Positions 1-5,301 of a stretch of DNA of 5,301 bases are shown piece after piece (the first letter of the stretch is position 1; the number at the start of each line of letters is the position of its first letter). Under the pieces are notes generated by a model. It made no database searches, was not told the origin of the DNA, and was given only the letters and a program-made list of their open reading frames with translations. Origin of the DNA: Clostridia bacterium. Lineage in GTDB: Bacteria; Bacillota; Clostridia; Oscillospirales; Acutalibacteraceae. A program made the translations under genes and the position numbers. The stretch lies in NCBI GenBank assembly GCA_017424125.1, contig JAFPBM010000186.1:1-5301 (forward strand), in the 5' to 3' direction.

Positions 1-1
1 A

Positions 2-745
2 ATCCCAGGTGATTTGGTTGCACTGCTTACGGGACTTGAAGAGGGCGACGTGCTGTTTATCGACGAAATCCACCGTCTGCCCAGCACCGTTGAAGAAGTT
101 TTGTATCCTGCTATGGAGGATAACGCTATCGACTTTGTATTCGGTAAAGGCGCGGCGGCGCGTTCAATCCGTCTTGACGTTAAACCTTTTACGCTAATCG
201 GCGCTACAACCCGTTCAGGACAACTCACAGCACCTTTGCGCGACAGATTTGGCGTTTTGGCACGTTTAGAACTTTATAACGTTGAAGAACTTGCCGAAAT
301 AGTTACACGCTCTGCGGGTATTTTGGGTATAGAGATTGAGAGTGACGGCGCATTGGAAATTGCATCCCGTTCACGCGGTACACCGCGCATTGCAAACCGT
401 CTCTTAAAGCGTGTGCGCGATATAGCACAGGTAAGATACGACGGTGTTATAACCGAAGAAATTGCGCGTACTGCGCTTGAGCGCTTTGGTATAGACGAGT
501 TGGGACTTGACGATTTTGACCGCAAAATGCTTTCAACCATAATAACAAATTATGCGGGTGGACCGGTGGGCCTTGATACACTTGCCGCCGCCGTTGGTGA
601 AGAGGCGATTACGGTTGAAGACGTGTACGAGCCGTATTTGATGCAGATAGGTTTCCTAACCCGTACAGCACGCGGCAGATGCGTTACCCCTGCGGCATAT
701 AATCATTTGAATATTGAAATGCCGGGTCAACAAACAATTTTTTAG
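2..745 (+). CDS. ruvB: RuvB, Holliday junction branch-migration ATPase (5' truncated)
   Basis: RuvB is the hexameric AAA+ motor that, with RuvA, drives branch migration of Holliday junctions during recombinational repair. The window opens inside the gene: the frame is open from base 2 and 247 residues are visible. By alignment from memory to E. coli RuvB (336 aa), roughly 90 N-terminal residues are missing, including the Walker A loop. Visible motifs, counted from the first visible codon, are Walker B FIDEIH (19-24), sensor 1 [10 protein letters not shown] (64-73), PLRDRFG (79-84) whose second Arg (82) matches the E. coli arginine finger R174, the sensor 2 region [10 protein letters not shown] (126-135), and the C-terminal winged-helix DNA-binding part with [10 protein letters not shown] (186-195) and [10 protein letters not shown] (217-226). 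The TTG at 14 is internal, not a start, because IPGD upstream of it is conserved RuvB sequence. In many bacteria ruvA lies just upstream. The motifs leave no realistic alternative. Confidence 0.98.
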   Translation: MPGDLVALLTGLEEGDVLFIDEIHRLPSTVEEVLYPAMEDNAIDFVFGKGAAARSIRLDVKPFTLIGATTRSGQLTAPLRDRFGVLARLELYNVEELAEIVTRSAGILGIEIESDGALEIASRSRGTPRIANRLLKRVRDIAQVRYDGVITEEIARTALERFGIDELGLDDFDRKMLSTIITNYAGGPVGLDTLAAAVGEEAITVEDVYEPYLMQIGFLTRTARGRCVTPAAYNHLNIEMPGQQTIF

Positions 746-748
746 TTT

Positions 749-752
749 AGGA
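749..752 (+). promoter_or_regulatory. Ribosome binding site of the methyltransferase gene
   Basis: AGGA lies 8 bases before the ATG at 761, inside the 15-base gap after the ruvB stop. It supports that ATG as the start. The gap is too short for a separate promoter, so the gene is probably co-transcribed with ruvB. Confidence 0.7.
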
Positions 753-760
753 TAGTGTAA

Positions 761-1630
761 ATGAGATTTTGTAAAGATTTTAAGGATTATGAACTGATTG
801 ACGCAGTTTCTGGCGAGCGTCTTGAGCGATGGGGAAACATTATCCTCATCCGTCCCGACCCACAGGTAATATGGCAGGGCGAAAAGAAAAATCCGCTTTG
901 GCATAATGCACATGCAGTATATCATCGTTCAAACAGCGGTGGCGGTTATTGGGAAACGCTAAAAAAAGTGCCCGACGTGTGGTCTATTGAGTTCGAAAAT
1001 TTAAAATTTAATCTTAAACCTATGGGCTTTAAGCATACGGGACTTTTTCCTGAACAGTCTGTGAATTGGCAGATGTGCTCCGATGTTATTAAATCGGCAG
1101 ACCGCGAACTTAAGGTTTTAAACCTTTTTGCATACACGGGCGGCGCAACGATTTCTGCTTTGGCGGCAGGTGCCGCCGTTACCCATGTAGATGCTTCAAA
1201 AGGTATGGTTGCTTGGGCTAAGGAAAATGCGAACGTATCAAAACTTGCCGATAAGCCTGTTCGTTGGCTTGTTGACGATTGCCTTAAGTTTGTGCAGCGT
1301 GAAATCCGACGCGGAAATAAATATGACGGCATAATAATGGACCCGCCGTCTTACGGACGCGGACCTAACGGTGAAGTTTGGAAATTGGAACAAAGCCTTG
1401 CAGAACTGCTTACCGCTGTTGGTGAAGTTTTAAGCGATGATGCAGAGTTTTTCTTGCTAAATTCTTATACGGGCGGTTTATCGCCTACAATACTTAACTA
1501 TATGGTTAAAGAATACGTTGTAAAACACCGCAAAGGACGAATAGTTACTGATGAAATCGGTCTTAACGTAACAGACAGAGATATTGTATTACCTTGTGGT
1601 AACACAACCTATTGGATAAAGGAAAAATAA
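761..1630 (+). CDS. Class I SAM-dependent methyltransferase, RlmI/COG1092-like
   Basis: This 289-residue protein is predicted to transfer a methyl group from S-adenosylmethionine, most likely to rRNA, because the closest characterised relatives I recognise are the 23S rRNA m5C methyltransferase RlmI and the methyltransferase domain of RlmK/L. Visible features are an N-terminal segment with RPDPQVIW (31-38), FPEQ (96-99), motif I VLNLFAYTGGAT (119-130) with the SAM-binding glycines, the motif II acidic residue D144 in THVDASKG, VDD (171-173), and the catalytic motif IV DPPSYGRG (194-201). RlmI proteins are near 400 residues with an N-terminal PUA RNA-binding domain; here there is no room for a complete one. 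The methyl acceptor is therefore uncertain and I give no gene symbol. It sits between ruvB and the ECF genes, and its stop TAA overlaps the next ATG by one base. Class assignment is firm; substrate is inference. Confidence 0.88.
   Translation: MRFCKDFKDYELIDAVSGERLERWGNIILIRPDPQVIWQGEKKNPLWHNAHAVYHRSNSGGGYWETLKKVPDVWSIEFENLKFNLKPMGFKHTGLFPEQSVNWQMCSDVIKSADRELKVLNLFAYTGGATISALAAGAAVTHVDASKGMVAWAKENANVSKLADKPVRWLVDDCLKFVQREIRRGNKYDGIIMDPPSYGRGPNGEVWKLEQSLAELLTAVGEVLSDDAEFFLLNSYTGGLSPTILNYMVKEYVVKHRKGRIVTDEIGLNVTDRDIVLPCGNTTYWIKEK
1618..1623 (+). promoter_or_regulatory. Ribosome binding site of ecfA1
   Basis: AAAGGA lies 6 bases before the ATG at 1630 and within the last codons of the methyltransferase gene. 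This placement picks ATG 1630 as the start over the in-frame TTG at 1612, which lies upstream of this site. Because the TAATG junction places stop and start together, re-initiation by the same ribosome is plausible. Confidence 0.75.
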
Positions 1631-2496
1631 TGGATAATATTATTGAAGTTTCTGACGTCACATTTGAATATACAGATAACGATAACGTTTCAACGGTTCT
1701 CAAAAATCTTTCTCTTTCGGTTGAGCGGGGAAGTTTTACCGTTATACTCGGTCATAACGGAAGCGGTAAATCAACACTTGCGAAACTTATGTCGGGATTA
1801 CTTAAACCTGATAGCGGTACGGTTACGGTTGACGGAATCACTACCGCCGACGAACAAAATGAAATCGAAGTCCACAGACGCGTTGGAATGGTTTTTCAAA
1901 ACCCCGATAATCAGATTGTTGCAACCATTGTCGAAGAGGACGTTGCTTTTGGACCGGAAAATCTTGGCCTACCGCCCAACGTCATACGTGAAAGGGTAGA
2001 CAGCGCACTCAAAACAGTTGATATGTACGATTACCGTCTTCATGCACCGCACAAATTATCGGGCGGACAAAAACAGCGTGTTGCAATTGCCGGTATAATC
2101 GCAATGGAACCGGAGTGTATTGTTTTTGATGAGCCGACCTCAATGCTCGACCCCAAAGGCAGACGTGAGGTTATGGATACTATCTACCGCCTTAACAAAG
2201 AGAAAAACATTACAATAGTGCTTATAACGCATTATATGGAAGAGGTTGAAAAGGCGGACAGGGTAGTCGTTATGGATAGCGGAGAGATATTGCTTGACGG
2301 CAAGCCGAGCGATGTATTTTCGCAAGTTGAAAAAATAAAAGAAATCGGTCTTGACGTACCGCAGACGACCGAACTTTTATATTTGCTTAAGCAAAATGGT
2401 TACGAATTACCGGACGGCGTTATCGCTACGGGAGACTGTGTCAGCGAACTTTTAGCATTACTAAGGAGAGAAAACTGTGGCAACACTGAGTGTTGA
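1630..2496 (+). CDS. ecfA1: EcfA1, ATPase of the ECF transporter energy-coupling module
   Basis: EcfA1 is one of two ABC ATPases that, with EcfT, power uptake by membrane S components specific for vitamins or metal ions. From ATG 1630 the protein is 288 residues, the usual EcfA length. All ABC motifs are intact: Walker A GHNGSGKST (41-49), Q-loop Q90 in FQNPDNQ, signature LSGGQ (143-147), Walker B CIVFDE (163-168) with catalytic Glu168, D-loop SMLD (171-174) and switch His201. FQNPDNQ and the following VEEDVAFGPENLGL (101-114) are typical of the CbiO/EcfA family. A C-terminal extension past about residue 230, containing EIGLDVPQ (238-245), has a counterpart in EcfA2 and matches the C-terminal domain through which EcfA subunits pair. 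The 3' end overlaps ecfA2 by 20 bases. Older annotations may call it CbiO; no cobalt genes are here, so a cobalt-specific role is not supported. Confidence 0.96.
   Translation: MDNIIEVSDVTFEYTDNDNVSTVLKNLSLSVERGSFTVILGHNGSGKSTLAKLMSGLLKPDSGTVTVDGITTADEQNEIEVHRRVGMVFQNPDNQIVATIVEEDVAFGPENLGLPPNVIRERVDSALKTVDMYDYRLHAPHKLSGGQKQRVAIAGIIAMEPECIVFDEPTSMLDPKGRREVMDTIYRLNKEKNITIVLITHYMEEVEKADRVVVMDSGEILLDGKPSDVFSQVEKIKEIGLDVPQTTELLYLLKQNGYELPDGVIATGDCVSELLALLRRENCGNTEC
2463..2468 (+). promoter_or_regulatory. Ribosome binding site fixing the GTG start of ecfA2
   Basis: AAGGAG, a near-complete Shine-Dalgarno sequence, lies 8 bases before GTG 2477 and inside the end of ecfA1. It is the main evidence that translation of ecfA2 starts at this GTG. 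Confidence 0.85.
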
Positions 2497-3343
2497 AAAT
2501 TTAACATACGTCTACGGTGAAAAATCACCGTTTCAAAAAACCGCAATAGAAGATGTTACGTTTTCAGCAAAAAGCGGTGAAATAATTGGTGTTATCGGGC
2601 ACACAGGCTCAGGTAAATCCACACTTGTACAGCATTTTAACGGTTTGCTTAAGGCAAATTCCGGTAAGGTGTTGCTTGATGGCGCAGATATTTGGGAGAA
2701 TCCTAAAGAAATCCGCAAAATCAGATTTAAAATCGGAATGGTTTTTCAATATCCCGAATATCAGTTGTTTGAAGAAACTGTTTATAAAGATATTGCTTTC
2801 GGTCCAACAAATATGGGGCTATCGGCAGAAGACATCAATAAACGCGTGTTAGATACTGCACAAATGCTCGGTATTACGGCTGAAATGCTTGAAAAATCCC
2901 CCTTTGATTTGTCGGGCGGTGAAAAACGCCGTGTTGCCATTGCGGGTGTAATGGCAATGCAACCTGAAATTATTGTGTTTGACGAGCCAACAGCAGGACT
3001 TGACCCCGCGGGACGAGATATTGTTTTAGAAAAGATTAAAGAATACCGCGACCGCACGGGTGCTCTTGTTTTTATTGTTTCGCACAGTATGGAAGATATG
3101 GCACGCGTTGCCGATAAACTTCTTGTTATGAATAGCGGCCATCTTTCAATGTTTGATACTGTGAAAAAGGTTTTCTCTAATCCCCAAAAATTAAAGAAAA
3201 TCGGTCTTAACGTGCCGCAGGTTACAAAGGTATTTTCCGCACTAAAAGAAAAGGGTATCCCCGTTGATGAAAACGTCTTTACGGTGAACGATGCGGTTTC
3301 CTATTTGCTTTCATTTTTGAAAGGGGGAAAGAATAATGATTAA
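2477..3343 (+). CDS. ecfA2: EcfA2, second ATPase of the ECF energy-coupling module
   Basis: EcfA2 (also called EcfA' or CbiO2) pairs with EcfA1 on the cytoplasmic face and hydrolyses ATP to drive the EcfT/S-component complex. It has 288 residues and starts with GTG. The motifs are Walker A GHTGSGKST (41-49), Q-loop Q91 in FQYPEYQLFEE, signature LSGGE (145-149) followed by KRR, Walker B IIVFDE (165-170) with catalytic Glu170, D-loop AGLD (173-176) and switch His203 in VSHSMED. FQYPEYQLFE and LSGGEKRR are the forms expected of EcfA2, against FQNPDNQ and LSGGQKQR in EcfA1, so this is the true second subunit rather than a recent copy. The C-terminal KIGLNVPQ (241-248) parallels EIGLDVPQ in EcfA1. 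It overlaps ecfA1 by 20 bases and ecfT by 8, consistent with coupled translation of subunits needed in equal amounts. Confidence 0.96.
   Translation: MATLSVENLTYVYGEKSPFQKTAIEDVTFSAKSGEIIGVIGHTGSGKSTLVQHFNGLLKANSGKVLLDGADIWENPKEIRKIRFKIGMVFQYPEYQLFEETVYKDIAFGPTNMGLSAEDINKRVLDTAQMLGITAEMLEKSPFDLSGGEKRRVAIAGVMAMQPEIIVFDEPTAGLDPAGRDIVLEKIKEYRDRTGALVFIVSHSMEDMARVADKLLVMNSGHLSMFDTVKKVFSNPQKLKKIGLNVPQVTKVFSALKEKGIPVDENVFTVNDAVSYLLSFLKGGKNND
3321..3327 (+). promoter_or_regulatory. Ribosome binding site of ecfT
   Basis: AAGGGGG lies 8 bases before ATG 3336, within the last codons of ecfA2. It supports the start and, with the 8-base gene overlap, translational coupling. Confidence 0.75.
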
Positions 3344-4145
3344 AGATATTACTTTTGGTCAATATTTCCCCGCAAAATCGATAATACATCGCCTCGACCC
3401 GCGTATTAAACTTGTGTTGTCACTAATGTTTATAATTTTTATTTTTGTGGCACAAAATGCGGTGTCTCTTGCATTTATAGGCACACTTACTTTGCTTTTT
3501 GTTTTGATATCCCGTGTTCCTGTTTCGCTTTTCCTCAAAAATATAAAAGCAATACTATTTGTTATAATTTTGACCTCGGTGCTCAATGCACTGTACGTTA
3601 CTACAGGCAACGTTTTGCTTGAGTTCTGGATAATCAAAATTACAGCCGACGGTGTCAAACGCGCACTCTTTATGTCGGCAAGAATTATTATTTTAATAAT
3701 TTCAAGTTCGCTTTTGACTTACACCACAACACCAACGGAATTAACAGATGCAATTGAAAGATTATTAAAACCTCTGCGATTTATAGGTCTTGGCGAAGCA
3801 GTGCACGTTATGGCTATGATGATAACAATCGCTTTGCGTTTTATACCCACGCTAATAGAAGAAACCGATAAAATTATGTCCGCCCAAAAAGCAAGGGGAG
3901 CAGATTTGGAATCAGGTACGCTTTTTGAACGTATAAAAGCACTTATTCCAATTTTGGTTCCACTTCTTATTTCTTCGGTACGCCGTGCTTACGACCTTGC
4001 CGAGGCAATGGAATGTCGTTGTTATAACGGCGGTAGCGGAAGACAAAGAATGAAGCAACTAAAACTCGCGGGACGAGATTATTTATCTCTTGCAGTTTTG
4101 GTGGTTTGTATGTCAGCAATTATTGCGTTCAATATTATTTTTTAA
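3336..4145 (+). CDS. ecfT: EcfT, transmembrane coupling subunit of the ECF transporter
   Basis: EcfT is the membrane scaffold that links the EcfA1/A2 ATPases to interchangeable substrate-binding S components. The protein is 269 residues, close to the family's usual 265 or so. It opens with the family N-terminal signature SIIHRLDPRIKL (15-26), followed by hydrophobic segments at roughly 27-58 (probably two helices), 69-88, 112-128, about 155-171 and 250-268. The long cytoplasmic coupling-helix region carries RFIPTLIEETDKI (168-180) and the first Ala-Arg-Gly motif AQKARGAD (183-190). The second, AMECRCYNGG (224-233), has Cys-Arg-Cys in place of Ala-Arg-Gly, keeping the central Arg that contacts the ATPases. 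No S component lies on either side, so this looks like a shared (group II) module serving S components encoded elsewhere; that is inference from the window only. truA follows after 9 bases. Confidence 0.95.
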   Translation: MIKDITFGQYFPAKSIIHRLDPRIKLVLSLMFIIFIFVAQNAVSLAFIGTLTLLFVLISRVPVSLFLKNIKAILFVIILTSVLNALYVTTGNVLLEFWIIKITADGVKRALFMSARIIILIISSSLLTYTTTPTELTDAIERLLKPLRFIGLGEAVHVMAMMITIALRFIPTLIEETDKIMSAQKARGADLESGTLFERIKALIPILVPLLISSVRRAYDLAEAMECRCYNGGSGRQRMKQLKLAGRDYLSLAVLVVCMSAIIAFNIIF

Positions 4146-4149
4146 GGTG
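4144..4149 (+). promoter_or_regulatory. Ribosome binding site of truA
   Basis: AAGGTG overlaps the ecfT stop codon and ends 5 bases before ATG 4155. It supports that start; the 9-base gap has no space for a promoter or terminator. Confidence 0.7.
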
Positions 4150-4154
4150 TTTTT

Positions 4155-4922
4155 ATGCGAAAGTTACTGCTAAAAATTTGTTACGACGGAACACACTATT
4201 GCGGTTGGCAGGTGCAACCCAATGGTGTTACCGTGCAACAAAAAATATGTGAAGCACTTTTTGATTTATTGAAAGTGAAAACCGACGTAACAGGTTGCAG
4301 CCGTACCGATTCAGGCGTTCACGCTAATGAGTTTTATTGTCATTTCGTAACCGATAACGAAAGTATAACCAATAAAGGTTTCGTCGGCGCACTCAACGTG
4401 CGTCTTCCTGAGGATATATCCGTAGTCGAATGTTTTGACGTATGTGATGATTTTCATGCAAGATACGATGCACTCGGTAAGCAGTATCATTATAAATTTT
4501 ATCTTTCTGACGTGCGCAATCCTTTTTTAGATGGTTACGCATTACGCATTTATACTCCGCTTTGTATGGAACGTGTTGAAGAATTTTGTGAAAAAATAGT
4601 AGGCAAACACGATTTTGCGGCATTTTCTGCATCAGGCAGAGAATACGAATCTACGGTTCGCACGATAACAGAGTGTAAACTCACACGTAGTGATAATATT
4701 TATACACTCTCTGTAACGGGCGATGGATTCTTATATAATATGGTAAGAATTATCGCAGGAACAGCATTGGCAGTTTCGGATGGTAAAATATTACCTGAAT
4801 CAATAAACGAAATTTTAGAAGAAAAAAACCGCGCCCTTGCAGGTGCCACTTTGCCACCTCACGGGTTGTATCTAAATAAAGTATATTATAAGGAAGGGGC
4901 GTTGACAGTTGGCAGAATATAA
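4155..4922 (+). CDS. truA: TruA, tRNA pseudouridine(38-40) synthase
   Basis: TruA converts uridines at positions 38, 39 and 40 in the anticodon arm of many tRNAs to pseudouridine in the cytoplasm. The protein is 255 residues, within the normal TruA range. Visible motifs are the opening YDGTHYCGWQVQ (10-21), the catalytic loop GCSRTDSGVHA (47-57) with the nucleophile Asp52, FHARYDA (100-106) followed by KQYHYKFY (109-116) with the active-site Tyr, FSASGREYESTVRTI (157-171), GDGFLYNMVRIIAGT (189-203), and the C-terminal PPHGLYLNKVYY (234-245). All are intact, so the enzyme should be active. Its position directly after ecfA1-A2-T is the common Firmicutes order. Its 3' end overlaps the next gene by 14 bases, so the rplM-rpsI pair that often follows truA in Firmicutes is not directly adjacent. 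Confidence 0.97.
   Translation: MRKLLLKICYDGTHYCGWQVQPNGVTVQQKICEALFDLLKVKTDVTGCSRTDSGVHANEFYCHFVTDNESITNKGFVGALNVRLPEDISVVECFDVCDDFHARYDALGKQYHYKFYLSDVRNPFLDGYALRIYTPLCMERVEEFCEKIVGKHDFAAFSASGREYESTVRTITECKLTRSDNIYTLSVTGDGFLYNMVRIIAGTALAVSDGKILPESINEILEEKNRALAGATLPPHGLYLNKVYYKEGALTVGRI
4890..4899 (+). promoter_or_regulatory. Ribosome binding site fixing a TTG start
   Basis: AAGGAAGGGG, inside the end of truA, ends 9 bases before TTG 4909. An in-frame TGA at 4903-4905 closes the frame just upstream, so TTG 4909 is the first possible start. This purine-rich site is the main reason to prefer it over the ATG codons at 5011 and 5020, neither of which has a comparable site in front. Confidence 0.75.
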
Positions 4923-5301
4923 AAAGAAAACCGCAAAAAAACGCACGGCAAAAAAAGTTATCCGCCCTGCACAAAAAAAGCCAATAAAGGATAGAAACGA
5001 CGACATTGTAATGCGCCCTATGACCAAAAGAACTCACGCAGAAGCACCTAAAAACACCACCCGTAAAAATAGAGACAACGGTTTGCGTGTTATCCTTGGC
5101 ACAAAAGTACTCAGGCAGAAAAAACGTATAATAGTATTTTCTATAGTATTTATTTTGTTGGCGGCAATTGTTGTTTTTTCAGCACTCACGCCAACGGGCC
5201 CGTTTGAGTATTTTCAAAATAAACTCTTATCTCTCGGCAACGGAAGTTACCCCGCCTCAATATCGGGAAACGAACTTCTTAATGCGGCGAATACAGATTC
5301 G
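4909..5301 (+). CDS. Single-pass membrane protein with Lys/Arg-rich N-terminal tail, DUF5711-like (3' truncated)
   Basis: The frame is open from TTG 4909 to the window edge, giving 131 residues without a stop, so the protein continues. Residues 1-73 are strongly basic and probably disordered, with Lys-rich clusters such as KKKTAKKRTAKK (5-16) and RQKKR (69-73). One hydrophobic segment follows at about 74-92 (IIVFSIVFILLAAIVVFSA), then a non-basic region with TPTGPFEYF (94-102) and GNGSYPASISGNELL (110-124). By the positive-inside rule the tail is cytoplasmic and the larger C-terminal part is outside, a signal-anchor topology. The TGPFEYF and YPASISGNE stretches remind me of DUF5711 proteins of Clostridia, membrane-anchored proteins of unknown function whose exported part may form a repeat-type propeller; this is from memory and only moderately sure. 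It overlaps truA by 14 bases and is likely translated with it. No catalytic motif is visible and no function is assigned. Confidence 0.8.
   Translation, partial: MAEYKKKTAKKRTAKKVIRPAQKKPIKDRNDDIVMRPMTKRTHAEAPKNTTRKNRDNGLRVILGTKVLRQKKRIIVFSIVFILLAAIVVFSALTPTGPFEYFQNKLLSLGNGSYPASISGNELLNAANTDS

Noticed and set aside
274..540. Open frame on the - strand within ruvB, and similar antisense frames across the other genes (for example 946-1332, 2782-3057, 4750-5037).
   Set aside because: Each lies opposite a confidently identified gene, shows no recognisable motif or plausible ribosome binding site, and has composition expected of a shadow frame.
746..760. The only sizeable intergenic gap, examined for a promoter or terminator.
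   Set aside because: Fifteen bases hold only a ribosome binding site; there is no hairpin and no room for promoter hexamers.
1162..1177. GC-rich inverted repeat GGCGGCA-GG-TGCCGCC resembling a terminator stem.
   Set aside because: It lies inside the methyltransferase SAM-binding region, encodes conserved Ala/Gly residues, and has no T tract after it. It is best explained by codon content.
1612..1629. In-frame TTG that would extend EcfA1 by six residues (MDKGKI).
   Set aside because: The good ribosome binding site AAAGGA lies after this TTG and correctly spaced for ATG 1630, and the extra residues are not family-like.
3683..3701. Perfect AT-only inverted repeat AATTATTA-TTT-TAATAATT.
   Set aside because: It falls in ecfT over an Ile/Leu-rich membrane helix (RIIILII), where ATT/ATA/TTA codons readily make such symmetry. 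There is no regulatory context.
4902..4923. TTGACA followed by TATAAA, looking like a sigma-A promoter before the last gene.
   Set aside because: The two hexamers are only 10 bases apart, far from the usual 16-18, and both lie in overlapping coding sequence.
4974..4980. In-frame A AAA AAG heptamer, the type used for -1 ribosomal frameshifting in dnaX, next to two other A7 runs (4935-4941, 4950-4956).
   Set aside because: No upstream stimulatory Shine-Dalgarno or clear downstream stem-loop is visible, and the -1 frame stops after about four codons. AAA lysine codons in a basic tail explain the runs.

Overview
The window is ordinary, densely packed chromosomal sequence from what looks like a low- to mid-GC Firmicute, most likely a gut- or anaerobe-type member of Clostridia (Oscillospirales/Ruminococcaceae-like). 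This rests on three things: an ecfA1-ecfA2-ecfT-truA block, which is a Firmicutes arrangement; strong AAGGAG-type ribosome binding sites; and GTG and TTG starts placed behind good Shine-Dalgarno sequences. The genus cannot be fixed from the sequence alone. All genes are on the + strand. There is no RNA gene, CRISPR array, mobile element or phage-like region, and no non-coding stretch longer than 15 bases.

Layout: (1) 2-745, the C-terminal three quarters of ruvB, the Holliday-junction branch-migration ATPase, cut by the left edge. (2) 761-1630, a class I SAM-dependent methyltransferase related to the RlmI/COG1092 rRNA methyltransferases but without room for their N-terminal PUA domain. (3) 1630-2496, 2477-3343 and 3336-4145, the full energy-coupling module of an ECF vitamin/metal transporter (ATPases EcfA1 and EcfA2, transmembrane protein EcfT), with no substrate-binding S component beside it. 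(4) 4155-4922, truA, tRNA pseudouridine(38-40) synthase. (5) 4909-5301, the start of a TTG-initiated, single-pass membrane protein with a very Lys/Arg-rich cytoplasmic tail, cut by the right edge.

Adjacent genes overlap by 1, 20, 8 and 14 bases or lie 9-15 bases apart, and no terminator hairpin is visible. The whole window therefore looks like one transcription unit with translational coupling, strongest within ecfA1-A2-T, whose products assemble in one complex. Its promoter must lie left of the window. I found no convincing new biological system. The parts most worth a second look are the uncharacterised terminal membrane protein, the altered second Ala-Arg-Gly motif of EcfT, and the ECF module sitting between ruvB and truA rather than in the ribosomal-protein cluster.
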